NCBI GenBank assembly: GCA_011009095.1
Contig: VTPC01001074.1
Coordinates: forward strand, 43,289-107,288
From: Ignelater luminosus
Taxonomy: Eukaryota > Arthropoda > Insecta > Coleoptera > Elateridae
Direction: 5' to 3'
Length of the DNA stretch: 64,000 nt
The position numbers were made by a program, and so were the translations under genes. The notes under the pieces were generated by a model. It was not told the DNA's origin and did no database searches. It saw only the letters and a program-made list of their open reading frames with translations. The stretch's first letter is position 1. Each line of letters starts with the position of its first letter. This document shows, piece after piece, positions 35,041 to 47,920 of this stretch.

Positions 35041-35142
35041 AAAATGACATTTCAGAAAACATAACAATAGCTTTATAATAAATGTCTAATAATGACGTTT
35101 ATTGAAAATTATGAAGTATTTGTTTTTCTGAAATGTCATTTT
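35041..35142. repeat. Hairpin element that truncates the YqaJ relic
   Basis: AAAATGACATTTCAGAAAAC at the left and its near-perfect complement at 35121-35142. The sequence after the right arm (CATAAGCAAACTCTGATC) recurs at 50790-50815 next to the same TTTTCTGAAATGTCATTTT, so it belongs to a dispersed family. Confidence 0.65.
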
Positions 35143-35268
35143 ACATAGGCATAAGCAAACTCTGATCATAACGATTTTTTCCCATGTTCCGAGTGACCTA
35201 AAACACCCGTATATGCATGTTTCAACCATACTAATTTAAAATGATTATCAGAGCGCTAAAAGTATATA

Positions 35269-36622
35269 CAGGGTGTATTACCTCATGTAGAGAATATCAA
35301 CGCTACTCGATTCTGCATCAAAAACTAAGCAAGAAACTCTAGTACCAATTTATTATTAACTCTTTGGTTGTGGAAATATTAAGAGTCATAAATTTATATA
35401 TAATTTGTTTATGACTGCCCAAAATTATTAAATAAAAGTAACCACCCTTAGTTTAGGTACAAGAAAACATACATCAATCATATTTTTCTCCTATTTACCA
35501 GCAATTTTCTTTAAAATGGCTTTTACATAATGCAATTGCTATGATTTACTTGTTTGTAGAAGATATTGCAATACTGTATTGTTTAATTAGACAGTCGCTG
35601 AGTATTTGGTACAGCTACATTATTTTTATTGGGTGGCTTGGAATGTCAAAAACGTCACTTTGGGCTAAGCTGTGCAAGTTGCTTAAGTTGTCATTGACAA
35701 TCTTTTTTCGTGTTTTGTTAAGGTTTGCTACTGTTATTTAATCGTTTAATTGAAAGCATGGAATATACATTCAATGAATACGTGGATATGTGCCTATATT
35801 AGGAGAGTGTCGTGGCAATTTTCATGCAGCTCAAGCTTTGTATGCAGAAAGGTACCCGAACAGAAGACATACTAATGCCAACCTTATCCAGCGACTAAAC
35901 CGGCTATTACGAGAAACAGGAAGATCAGTACCCTTCATGGGGTAGATGGAGGCCATGCTCGTGATGTACTACTGCCGCAAGTAGAAGAAGAAATATTAAA
36001 CGCATATTTGAAAATGAACCCACTGAAAGTGGGTAACATGTTGATAGGGCAACGGATTTTACCACATCGTTTAAATGCAAATAACTATATTAATTTTCTT
36101 ACCAACAATTTGCTGAACCTCCTGGAAGACGAGCCTTTAGCAACCGAAGACGAACTGATTGAACGGATCAACTATGCAGTTACCACGATAAGAAACTAAA
36201 ATATGCTTGAAAATTTGGAAGGGGGTATCATTCGCCGAGCCATAAAATGTTGAGTGGTTGGAGGAGCTTATTTTGAACATCTTTTGCATTACCTGCTTTA
36301 ACATACCTAATATCTTGTTATTAGAATAGTTTCAAATTACTGTATTTGAAAATTATACGAATTCTTAATGTGCATAATTTACCTAAAAACATTAATAATA
36401 ACGACCTGCAAAAATGTTACTAAGGCAACCACCTTAATAAACTTATGACCTATTCTTGCTCTACTTACAACTTTCATGCAGCATTGCAAGTAATAAAAAT
36501 TTTAAATGACGTTTATTTCGAGAAATATGCGTTTAAGACGAACATTTTTAAACATTTTTTGCTTAGTTTTTCAAGGAGAATCGAGTGGTGCTAATATTCT
36601 CTACCTGAAACAATACACCCTG
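35269..36622 (+). mobile_element. Mariner-like element with DUF4817-type transposase remnants
   Basis: 1354 bp flanked by TA; terminal inverted repeats of about 60 bp start CAGGGTGTATT and share GTAGAGAATAT, ACTCGATTCT and AAAAACTAAGC. The interior, in order: an N-terminal piece GECRGNFHAAQALYAERYPN with RRHTNANLIQRLNRLLRETG, typical of the DUF4817 helix-turn-helix of insect mariner-like transposases; a 63-codon frame at 36008-36199 with LNANNYINFLTNNLLNLLED; and a C-terminal GGAYFEHLLHYL. The catalytic centre is deleted. Confidence 0.85.
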
Positions 36623-36925
36623 TATAAAGCAAATTTGTAAACCAAGAATTAAACTTATTATAATAAAAAATAAATAGGGAAAAATTCGACATACATTGTT
36701 TATAAATTTATCTGTTTCTGATGTCGCAGTATAGTAGTGATGAATCTTTTTTAGCGCCAATAATAACGAATTGCAATTTAAAAAAAGTTCTTGTTTTTAA
36801 AAATTCTTATTTGAGTGGTAAAACGACTGACGACAATGAATAAAAAAACATTTAAAGATTGGTTTCAAAGCTATAGTACAATGTAAAAGAAAATCAAAAT
36901 TTACTTACGCAAATGTTAACTTTTG

Positions 36926-36926
<1 letters not shown>

Positions 36927-36974
<48 letters not shown>
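36927..36974. repeat. (TA)n microsatellite
   Basis: About 24 TA units in the large intron. Likely length-variable. Confidence 0.9.
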
Positions 36975-36977
<3 letters not shown>

Positions 36978-37069
36978 GCACCTTTCTTATATAAAAGATT
37001 ATAAACACAAACGACAATTAGGTTTTCCTTATAAAACATTGTAACGTTGTACTTACTTTTAAATATATT

Positions 37070-37099
37070 ACTATTATTATTACTATTATTGCTATTACA

Positions 37100-37140
<41 letters not shown>
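37070..37140. repeat. (ATT)n microsatellite
   Basis: Imperfect then perfect ATT/TTA triplets. Confidence 0.85.
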
Positions 37141-40100
37141 ATTGCTTTAAAGTCGTTAAATTATTTCATTCAATTACATTCGACTGTTTTTATTTTTATT
37201 TGTAGAATGAATGGCTAAAAGCAATATACTGCGATTTCTAACACTTTTTGTCCCCTACCGAACTAATCCTGTTGTCTGTTGTAATCCTATTGTAGTTATG
37301 ACAACTCGAAAATTTTTAATTTACGACTTTCACAGGTAGTAAGTGGTGTAAGGTGTTGCCTAACTTATAGAATGCAAACCAGCAGATTAATAAGGTATCA
37401 GCTTCAATGATTTCAGCAGTTTTTTTTTGATGTGGTTGTAGTCTAACGAATTTAGTCTTCAGATATTAAAATATAAGCCTAAAATATATGCTTTTATAGA
37501 AGTTTTAATTTAGTTATTGCATTCGTTTGCCGGTTTTTCATGCCATTAACTGGAAACTATCAGATTTTATAAAATGCAAATTAAATCATTTTTCTTGCAT
37601 ATTATTCTATAAATGCACCCAAAATACAAACAACTAACATATCCAGGCTCGAAAAATTTCAAGACTTTTTGTTTAATACGCGAAATGCCGTGAGAAACAT
37701 TCTTAAAACTACCCTCGCAACCGTGGTTGCCTAATAGTTCTCCTTAAAAGCCTTAAGAATAAAATTTGTAAGTCGACTTAGAGTTTATTTTCAGATGTAA
37801 CAATATCATTTCATAGTCTGTTTACACTCTCAATACGGACACTAAAGGAAACATTTACTAGTGACAGGGGGTACACTGTTCTTTTGTATGATCACGGAAG
37901 TGTAGAAAAAATGGCAACACCACACGGCAGATTCTTCTTATATTTTTAATTCTGACGTAATTTAGATATTCAGATAGTTTATTGCACCCGAAGTAGATCG
38001 GAAGTGTGCAGTCAGATGTCAACTATGACATCATTATCGTACTCAGTGTGATTTAGTTGGTAGAAAGCGACTACAACATCAACATTATAATAAGAAAGAC
38101 ATGAATAGCGAGATTAGCAAGCTTTTATGTGTAGTGCCTTTAACGACGGCTGTCTTAGAAATATTTCAGACGATGACTCTAATCTTACAAATCATCCTTC
38201 TGATCTATAGGATATGTATAGACTGAATTTCATGCTCTATAAGGCGCACTATTTTGTAACAATCGGTTATAAAGAAATGTGTCTTGTTTTGGGAATAAAA
38301 TATCTTCACCTGTGATAAAGGTATGAAGACGCAATTTTACTGTTTTTTAGCCAAGGAATCCGAAAACGTTCATGTAAACCCAACGATATTAGAAATTTTT
38401 AGGTTTGATAATATAAAAAGGAAATTTCCCGTGGCAAACAATAGAATTTTTAGTAGTACGCCGCTCTTAAAACAAAATAAATCTGTTGATAATTACTCTT
38501 CTAGTAGAAGACGCCTTCGTTTGGTATGGAAAATTAATGGCCATCAAACTCTCCTGATTACCAACTTTATTGATTACTGTAAGGCACATAGGTATATGAA
38601 ACGCCTTCTAAGAAAGTTTACAGTTTAAGCTCAGACCAAAAGGAGTGTCACAAATGACAAACCAATCCAACACATTTACAGATAAAAGCGTATACAATCA
38701 TAAAATCTTTCGTTAAAAAAAGATTTTTCCACTGTTCATTTTTTGTATTCAATAATTGTTTTTATCAATAAATAATTTGTTGGGCAGTAGTGTTCGCGTA
38801 AAGCTTGAAAATCAGTGCTTCCCGCCAAAACTCGCAGTGCGACTTTTACATAATGTTATAATTTGGTTTACTCGAAAACGGCTGGAGATACAAAAACAGT
38901 TCAACAATACTTTTCTTTGTAAAATTTTACGCTTTTCCGTTTTTGTTCGAAACATTCTTTGGAACTAGTTTTCTAGATATTCTTAAAAATACATTTTTTG
39001 GGTTTTTTTGGGCTTATTTGTTTGAGACAGCAACCACCTGAACTGTGCGAACTCTTTAGATCCTTAATCGACATCCAAAACTTAACAATAAAAGTCTGAT
39101 GGATAGGTTTTAATGTCAGGTTTTTGTATTTATTGTCTCTGGTAACTGGACTATATTATGAGTATGACTATATGTGGCCACAATTCCAGATCAATACTAC
39201 AGCTTCCATGAACTCATTCACAATTTCGAATTTTATGTGAATATAAAAGTTCATTTTATAAGTAGAATCTAAATGATTTTTTTCACTTCTTAAACCACGG
39301 AAACACAGAGAAACAAATTAATAAAGTTTAAATCTATGATGGCTGACGTCACCGACCATGTAGCCAGTGAAAAGCCAGAACGCCGGTACTATTGCCAGTA
39401 TTATAATCTGTTTGTAACCTAACCTTCAAATTATTTTGTGTTGCTCGCTCGTATAAGTTTGTGTTGTGTTTCTGTTTTCATTCTTTTTTGTTATTATTCT
39501 ACTAATAACATTTAAGAAATAAAAGTAGAATTTGTTAAAAGCGGATTCGTGTAATTTTCCACAAATTGTTTGTAGAAAGAATTAACAACATAGCAATAAT
39601 ATGATTGGAGCTTTAATTTAATTACAATTTTTTTATTTAATGCTATCTAAAAACGAAAACAGAAACTGCTTTTATAACTGTAGAAAAGCAGTCCTTTTTT
39701 AATGTAGAATACGCGACTTATAAACAAAATTTATATAACTGACACGCACAACAAGTCTATGCTTTATTCAGTTGAAGCAAGATTCGGAATCTTTTTAAAA
39801 CCATCCATAATAATGGAATGTTTGAATTTGAAATTTTTTAGATTTCCCGTGTTGGGGTAATAGTGCTTTTGTTTTCTTTTTGAAAGTTAAGTTTAAAGGA
39901 CAGCCTAGCGATGGGAATTTTTATAAATATTTTATTTTTGTTACATTTTCAGATTTAGCTACAATCATTATTAATCAAATTACAGATTTGACTTGAGAAT
40001 TATCCCCAACAACCGATGCATAATCATGATATTGTAATCGAGTATCTATATTTATAAATCTAGACAGGGTTTGTAAACAATCTAGGGTCCCTGAATGGAG

Positions 40101-41161
40101 ATTTTAAGTGAAAGTGCTTTAATACTGAAACCGCCAGCTCCTGAAGAATAATTAACAGTGATAGCATGCGATTAAAGGATAATACGTGTTGTAAGTTCAA
40201 AATTGTATCTTGGAGTGAAAATGACGGTTGTTACATAATTGCAGCTTGACGCTGAAAGCATTTATTCAGAGTAATGTTAATAGTGGCTGTTTAAGGAACA
40301 ATCGTTTGAAATTACTTGATTAATGTAGAGATTAAATATTCTATATCTAGTATAAAAGTTAGAAAGTGGTGTTATACTAACCGATTTAAAATTGAATGCA
40401 ATAGATTTTCGTACTCGGGTATCCTAGCCCGTTTTAATATTTTAGTCCACCACAAATATGAGCAATATGAAAGAAGAGAGAAGGTCCACGTTCTGAAGAA
40501 ATAAAACTGAAAGGGGAAGGAAAAAACGGGAGATAGGGAGAGAGATAAAGAAAAAAAGGCAACATTCGACAAGAGCGATAATCAATAAATTGTTGACTTA
40601 CTATACAAAGAATTTCCTCTCATATCAATTTCCCAAACTTCATTAAATTAGATCTAAATGGGCGTTATAAATTACTTTGGAGTAATGCTCACGAGTTAGC
40701 TATTTTTAATTGACGATGAAAACTGTCCACATTTTTATTTTATACAAACTTGGAATTAAAACGTAACCCCTAATTCCCAAGTCTTGCTATATGAGGTCTA
40801 TATTAATTTTTTTTATTTTATTACACATATTACATATACCACATAAAATGGAAAAAATACATTGCCATACTAAAACCTTGCCATTTATGGTCAGTAAATT
40901 TTATTTCTTGTTATCTTTTTCGTATAAAACGTCCAATGAATGAAATAGAACAAAAGAATTTCTCCATTCAACAAGCGACATTTTTTCGTTTTACATTATG
41001 CTGAGCTATTGTTTACAAATTTTCTTTCGTTTCAGCTGAACAAAACCCACACATCGATTAGCACGAACAACACATACTCGTTTCGGGGAAAAAAGTATTA
41101 ATTCAATGAGAAACATAAAACAATCTTTAATATTTGGAATAATTTTAGTAAACTTTCTTAC
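37141..41161. other. 5' part of the large kinase intron, no recognised gene
   Basis: Apart from short simple repeats nothing was recognised. A 101-codon open frame at 38323-38628 (plus) has no known motif, no splice support and ordinary composition, and is not called as a gene. Confidence 0.4.
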
Positions 41162-41300
41162 CGTACAATCTGGGTCGCCTACGTAACAGAAGTCTCCTGA
41201 AACTGACGTGGGTACCCACAGGTGGTCCCCATTGACAGCCATCTCACCCCAATCCGGAGTGCTGCGAAGAGTTCGCTCTCCAACATCGCCTACTTGTTTC
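41162..41300 (-). CDS. rdgA: rdgA-like DGK, first traced exon: start of C1 finger 1
   Basis: 139-nt exon, acceptor ttgcag before 41300 and donor GTAAGA after 41162. It starts with the third base of a codon (phase 2) and ends on a codon boundary. It encodes AVNGDHLW followed by SGDFCYVGDPDC, matching the opening of the first C1 finger of DGK zeta/iota with the first His and first two Cys ligands. The intron that follows is 23.7 kb and splits this zinc finger in two. The upstream partner exon is not certain; one weak candidate lies at 42268. Confidence 0.88.
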
Positions 41301-42267
41301 CTGCAAATAACGACACTTTTAGCTATACATGTATATTGGAGATATATCACACTTCTCTGATTTATTTATTGTTAATACAATACAAATTTAATGGGTATGT
41401 TGGCGTCGAGCGGGTATTTTTAACTTTTTTAAATTATAAATTTTCGATGAAGCCGAGACGGTCTTGACTAAAAGTTGGGAAAAATTTTAACTAATAAACG
41501 ACAGTTTTTGAACTCTGACTTTTTTCTTTTTCAGAAATATGAAATCGTTCCAAAGTTATTTAACTAATCCTTGAGGAATTACATTCCGTGAAGAAGTACA
41601 TACATATACCTTGAAATTAGTTTTCGATATGTTTTATTTAAAATGACTACACATTTAAAAATAACAAGCCACTACAGTTATTTTGGTTTAAATTGAATTG
41701 CGAAACACACTTTGATTAAATCTCAGAAATTACTTATTTTTCATTCTGCGTTTGTATAGTAACATAATAAACTAAAATACTTATAATTCTTGAGAAATAA
41801 CCTTATTTAAAATATTGAATCATAGAACTGAATGAGTTTTTGTGATGTAAATAATGCGTCATTACTTGTGTTTAAAACTAATTTTCTCTGAATACAAAAC
41901 TTTCTAGAATATGAGAAATTAAGAACTTTCAATTTTATAGAATGTTCTTTACTTCTAAATCGTATAGATGTACACGAGTTACAATGTTGTTTATGAGTTC
42001 GTCTCTATTCTTTGCAAAATACTCGTAGACATAGTGTTTCTTGTGCGTTAGCCTATATAAAAGACATCGCATGTTAATTCATATAAAGTATTTAGCCACG
42101 GCCGTTAATTTTAATCCAATTCGACAGTTGATAATATCATAAGATATCGTCTGGAGATTGTTCTTTTTATGCTCAAGCTAATATTTTAATTCCAATGCGT
42201 CTTATTGGACTAGATAATAATTACTCTAGAATTTTCATTTCCTGTGCACTATGGAAGTGAAACTTAC

Positions 42268-42281
42268 AAAACTCCACGCAT
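42268..42281 (-). CDS. Candidate leader exon of the kinase gene (MRGVL)
   Basis: An ATG at 42281 is followed by four codons and a strong GTAAGT donor at 42267. The exon leaves two bases of a codon, the phase needed by the exon starting at 41300, and joining them gives an open frame. An in-frame TGA lies just upstream, so the ATG would be the first. This is weak evidence: short open leaders with good donors occur by chance, and insect rdgA genes usually have longer N-termini. Confidence 0.22.
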
Positions 42282-45200
42282 CCTTAGGCGTCATCAAAGA
42301 TAGATATAGCAATTTTAATGTTGCAAGGCCTGCATCTCTGGTTATCTCACAGCAGGATTTAAATGAGCCTAAATACTTAGAATTAATGTTTTTGAAATAA
42401 GAGTTACTAGAATGCATTACATACGCTAGAACTGACGAGATGAACAGTTGTCATGATTTGGTGTGAATATAGTCTTTAAGGTCTTGCTTTAGTTGCGAGG
42501 AGTTAGACTGTTCTTGCCAAACATCACAAACGTTTTTACCACAGGCTATGTCTTTTTTGTGATAGTGAAAGGTTGAACAACTTCTTGGGTTTTTGTTGTG
42601 CAATTGGTCCAGCTTTCCGAAAAGGGCAGTCTTTCAAAAATTCACTACATCTCTTTCGAAAAAGACGAACAGCTACTGTATTACGCTGCAAAGTCGTAAG
42701 TAAATCTAAGTTTGTATAGTTTACTTTGTCTTGATCACTGCAGTTAGACTGCAAATAAATGAATGCAGGATACTGGGTCAATTTCTAAGACAACTTCAAG
42801 AATACATCTAGTCTGTGGTTTAGACAAGGTCCACAGAGTTGAGTTTCTTCCCTTCTTTTCTGATACTAAAAAGGTCGACTTAAAAAAGCTTTTTGTTTTG
42901 AAATCGTTCCGTCTTAGAAATTGGCCCACTGTTGTTTGGTTGCAGCTCCAATGGAAAGACCGAGTCTCGTCTTAAATTACAAATACATAATTTTCTAAAA
43001 TGATAACAATTACGTTTAATCTCATTTTTCCTCGAAGTATAAAAAGCAAGCAGATTGTTGTGTAAACAAACATGCTTCTACTGGTAACTGTAAAAAGACC
43101 ATTGAAGTATCTAACATTAGTGGTGCTTTCTTCATATTTTCAATGAGGGCATCGATTATGTCATTAGTCTTGTTCTCAAATGTTATCATATGTATTGATT
43201 TTATTATAATTTTAACAAAAATTATTAAAACTGCAAGTTTAATTATTAAATAATTTATATCAACTGTTTGATAAAATACACACAAGAAATATAGGATGTT
43301 TCCGAAAATAATAGATATAGCGAAAGTTCTAAATTTTAGTTATGATAGTTACTTGTATTTAAAAACCTTAAAACATTTTATATGTGATTGTGTATCCTCT
43401 GGTAACAACCGTACAAATATCATAATGATCTTTGTTATTATATTAAAAGAAAAAAATGACATTAATAAGAAAATGAGAAATTTAGAAGTTTTGGTTATAA
43501 ATGAAAAATAAAAAATCGTGAGATTGCATTAATAGATTCCTCTTGAAAAATTAGGCCAGTACAGTGAAATCTCATTACTCTAACTCTAATAATAACCGAA
43601 ATACTCCATAAACATATTGAGAATGGAATACGCTGTACAAGATAAATTGCTTTGGATTGTCCAGGTATAACTATAAACAGACAATTCAAACAGTATGATC
43701 ATAATGGAATCAAAACACTCACTATGTACCGTATAAAGCCTTTTGAAATGACAAACACAAAAGCAAATAAGCTTCTACATGAACACAGTCTGGATTTTCA
43801 AAATTTATGTTGAGGCGTATCTGGTAAGTTCATTAAAAATCGTGTATCCTACCATAACATTTAAAACAAAACCAGAGTTTTCGTTTTAAGTTTTATTAAT
43901 TATAAAGAAAACTTTGCTTCGTATTTCTTTCAAATATAAGGAATACTCACATCTTTGACGTTCATCCAGAACATATTCGCTATATTATGTTGCAAAATAT
44001 TGATTCATAAAATAAATTTATTATGGATCTGCTACACATGTATACAGTGTTAGTGAAATGTAAACGTCTGGACTAATTAACTATACAGTGCTGTATGCAT
44101 ACAATTCATCTAAAATGCCCGTTATGTTTACATTGTTTTTATCAATGAATGACGTAAAAAGGGTGTGAGCTGTATACTAATTATGAAAGGAACGTCGCCG
44201 GCATGTCAGTGTCTCTAATGAAGATGGGAGTTTAATGAATTGCGCTGACGAGAAAAGATTCTTTTATTAATTAAACTTGAATTTTCCAAATTATTTTAAT
44301 ACGCCTTACTTTGGGAATTTCCCATATAAATCTTTCTCATTAGCAGCAAAATTAATTTTAAAAAATTGAAATTTTGGAATAACTCCACAACAAAAAATAC
44401 AAAAAATTGTACCTGTACTTTAAGTAATTGTTGTAAGTATAAAAACTTCTACGTCGCACTAATTGACGTCTTCTGGCCACTGCAGTCATTGAATCCAATA
44501 AAATTACCATGGATGTAATTTAAGAATTCTGGCTTATTTGTCACTTTAACACTAAAAACTTTAAGTTATTTATGGTTCGGTTTCACTCACGCATCACTAA
44601 GGAATTTCACTAACTTTTAAACAAAATTTAAATTTTTTTCCCACTTGCAGATTTTTATAAATTTATAATAATAGTTGAGAGGTTCCTATTTGCAGCAACT
44701 CCAATAAAAACTTCTTGGTTATTAAGTGTTAGTAGTTGTGTGAAAGCTAACTATTGATCTGAGTCATTGCGGTTACGCAGATTTCTTATCAGTTGGAAAT
44801 ATATTATATAAATTAAGAACACGCTAAATGGAAACTTCAGTAGGTGTTCTAATACTTGTATTTATAATAACAAAAAATACTTCTCGCTTGTTTCTTTCGA
44901 AAGCATTCAATTCTCGTTCGTTAAGAGATTATGACCATGTAAGGTTTTAGAGGATGTGCAGCTAGTTACATGCATTCACCTACAGTACAATTGTCATAAT
45001 CTTTTGTTTCATCTTTAATATTTACAATAGTTTTAAAATAAATTTTTAGTCTATGAGGAGTTTGAATTTATTTGTTTTTGTAAAAAGTCCTTTCTAATGT
45101 TGAGATATAAAACGAGGTTTAATAAATCATCACGTTAAATTTAATGAGGATACGCACTAGAGTAATAAAGCTTCCTTAAATAAACTTGCCATCAATTAAC

Positions 45201-46070
45201 GGAAAACACAGAAAAGATTATTTTATTAATTCTTTTAAGAATCTAACTGTGACGTTGCAGTCGACTTTCTTGAAATATTCCAGTTTTCACTAATACTTGA
45301 ATATCTACCGAATATTAGAACACTCGTTATTATTAAACCCACAAACGGATCTTCTGTTATGCTTTCGCAAATAACAACTAAACACATCTTGAACAAATAA
45401 GAAAAGGATTTAAGCTGTGACGATTCCAGCTTGTGTTCTATTCTTAGTGTCTATGTATGTTTTACACGTCGTTATTAAACATACGCTCGAGAATATGTGC
45501 ATGTGTACTGATATTCAACAAACAGGAAAGCTTGTATACTCTTTGTGGTAAATATCGTCAAGAGAGACGAGATTAAAATGAATATTGAAAATATAATACA
45601 CGTAGGTGCTATAAAGTTTATGTGTCATAAATATGAAAGAAAATTAATGTGGTAGTGGTTAATTTAAAGGTAAATTATCTCGGTATGAAAATGGATCCTA
45701 GGGTTAGTAATTTCTGAATTAATGCGCTACGCTAACATAGTAGTTAATCTTCCTTTTTTTGTTTTATAAACTTTTTCCCTCTTTTTGTATGCGCGTTTAG
45801 GATCGTACAAGCTTTAACACTTAAAATAAGATCGTCTGGTTACAAGTATATATAGAGGATAGGTAGTGGATGAAGATAGATATACTCGAGATTTAGATTT
45901 ACTTTTTTTACAGTAGACCGACCAAATATTTAACTGTTAAAAAATAAATAACTAGAAAAGTCTACAATTGGGCATCGGATCTACCAAACTTATTGAGAAA
46001 TAAGGAATAAGGTTATGTTGACTAAAAATCAGGACAGATTTACAAATTTACTTAATTGAGATACAAGTAC
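42282..46070. other. Upstream intron or 5' flank of the kinase, no recognised gene
   Basis: No exon with homology was seen on either strand. Short open frames near 42536-42975 and 43022-43689 lack motifs. The kinase promoter or more N-terminal exons could lie here or beyond the window. Confidence 0.4.
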
Positions 46071-46265
46071 GCTGTCACGCTACATTTCACGTGTAAGGTC
46101 AGAATCTGAAGCATGAGGCGCAAGCCAAGTACTGCAAAAAAGGCCAAGTGCCCGAAGAGTGACAGCACACGTGTATCGAACAAAGTATTTTCTGATAGTA
46201 TACAATAAATGAGAAAAAACATTCATTTACTGTAAATTTTAAGGTTAATTTTAATAGATGTCAAA
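46071..46265. repeat. Dispersed repeat, copy B
   Basis: Counterpart of 6622-6800, same orientation: CTGTCACGCTACATTTCACG start, AAGGTCA, GCAAGCCAAGT, then ATTCATTTACTGTAAATTTT and TAGATGT. Diverged and non-coding. Confidence 0.6.
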
Positions 46266-47666
46266 TTCGGTACATAAATGGGAAACACATTTAGTTGTGT
46301 TACTAAATTAGGCAATTAGTGTGAAGTAACATAGTAGTTTGGTTTTTATTCAAACTTACCATTTAGCCACACTTTTCGCTTTCCGCTCATTTGCGTATAC
46401 TTTTTTCTTACGTCCGAATGATTCAGGGGTTTTAAAGAACTATTTCATAATTTACGCAAAAGCGCCCATTGATGTTCCAATTGTTGTTGGCTGTATTTAA
46501 AAACCGGTTTTTTTATTCTTTCTTTTGATAATTTATATTAAGCGTAATTTCAAACTTCCTTTCAAGTTTCCCGTATGATTGTCCAAGTTTTGCAACAGCC
46601 GGGTTTAAAAAGTTTTCCTTCTTCCTTATCTTTCTAGCTTTTCTGACATAACTGGATAGTCTATTTAGCAGTATTTCACATTCAACCCTATTACGAATTG
46701 CTTTATAAGTAATGAGCGACAGTAAATAGTGTTTCACGTTCATCATGTTTTGTATAAAACTTGTCGATCAATTTTCTACGACTATCTTTATTAATTTGTT
46801 CCACATTCACTGTTAATAGCTAAGACAACCAACTTATTGTTATAATTAATTGTTAATGTGTGTAAAAATGTAAAAGGAATAACGTCCTGTGCAAAGGCTA
46901 TTGCGTTTAATTTACTTAGATAAGAAGAGATTTCCGGATCCTTAATTAACGCATCCTTATGCTTGACCATCCGTAGGCGGAAAATAACGTCATTATTTGC
47001 AGACACATCAAAAAAGGATGTTATTATAAATAAAGCCACACCCAACGTTTACCTTTACATTTTCAACTGTATCAAGTGTTCCATAAAACAATAGCACACC
47101 AACCTTTTGTTTTCTTAAATGGAACACTCTACATATAGCAATATTCTTTACGGTATTGTAAAGGTCTAAACCTAGCCGTTTCGAGTTTATTCAGTTGTTT
47201 ATTTTAAAGCGTCCTGAAATATTTTAGACTCATCTAGTGTTATCAAGACAAATTTCTGATGGTAGCGCTTTAAAAAGCGATAGGATAAACACTTATGCGT
47301 TGTATATCTGAACCAGAGCATTTACTGACATACAAACTGTATTTTCCTGTTATACTAACTTGTAGTGTATCCAGTTTTCCAATATCCAGAAAGACTGTAT
47401 TGTTATTAGATTATTCTGTGTTTGCTCCAGTTTGATTGTACAGGATTTTCAAAACAGGCGTGACGAATTTGAAACTCTGTTCTTTATGTTGGTGTACAAA
47501 TTTATTAGTGAATGTAGTATCGTTGTGATAGGCCATTGTTCGAGTTTTATATGCCAGCATTAATTTAAAAAAGTGGCGTCATACAGCGTAGAACAGCAGG
47601 TATTCATTGTGAAGCAGTTCCATAAGTTTGAAAGCGTAATATTTATTCAAAGAAATTACTGGCCAT
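46266..47666. other. Non-coding or unrecognised stretch
   Basis: Two minus-strand open frames of 77 and 84 codons (46513-46746, 46791-47045) are close together and Lys/Arg-rich or hydrophobic, but no motif, splice pattern or family is recognised. Left uncalled as genes. Confidence 0.35.
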
Positions 47667-47783
47667 ATTTTAATGTTAGAAATTCAGCAGTCAGGGAGTT
47701 TTCGTCGTATAATGTTAAATAAACAATAACGTTATCGTACTACACTATTCAAAAACTCCCTATTGAATTTCTAATGTTAAAAT
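47667..47783. repeat. Short foldback
   Basis: ATTTTAATGTTAGAAATTCA with CAGGGAGTTTT at the left pairs with AAAACTCCC and TGAATTTCTAATGTTAAAAT at the right around a 50-bp loop. It may be a minimal MITE; no family partner was seen in the window. Confidence 0.65.
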
Positions 47784-47920
47784 GTAGTCGGCGCTTTTTT
47801 AAAATACTTATTAGACTTTCAAGCCTATGAAACTGTCTCACGGCAATTACTGATTGTTCTATACTATATGAAGTCACCATTTCAAATTAAATGCTGTCAT
47901 ACACAACTCTAACAGTGGCC

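Larger units (their letters stand above)
8321..41300 (-). other. rdgA: Diacylglycerol kinase gene, type IV (rdgA-like), 15 traced coding exons
   Basis: Gene-level entry. The enzyme phosphorylates diacylglycerol to phosphatidic acid with ATP, closing phosphoinositide signalling; in Drosophila the orthologue rdgA acts in photoreceptor membranes (family knowledge). Seen in sequence: two C1 fingers, basic MARCKS-like region, DAGKc domain with GGDGT loop, DAGKa accessory domain, two ankyrin repeats, the order typical of zeta/iota kinases. The exons total 2633 nt, about 877 codons, all with GT-AG borders and matching phases. The first traced exon begins in phase 2, so at least one more upstream exon exists. 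The last ends in phase 1, so at least one downstream exon is expected. The symbol rests on domain order and resemblance; it was not tested by a database search. Confidence 0.9.

Noticed and set aside
38323-38628. 101-codon plus-strand frame in the large intron
   Set aside because: No motif, homology or splice context; length is within chance for 64 kb of AT-rich DNA.
41222-41467. 81-codon plus-strand frame
   Set aside because: Antisense to the first C1 kinase exon.
46513-47045. Pair of neighbouring minus-strand frames (77 and 84 codons)
   Set aside because: Considered as exons of one gene, but no matching splice sites, phases or motif were seen.
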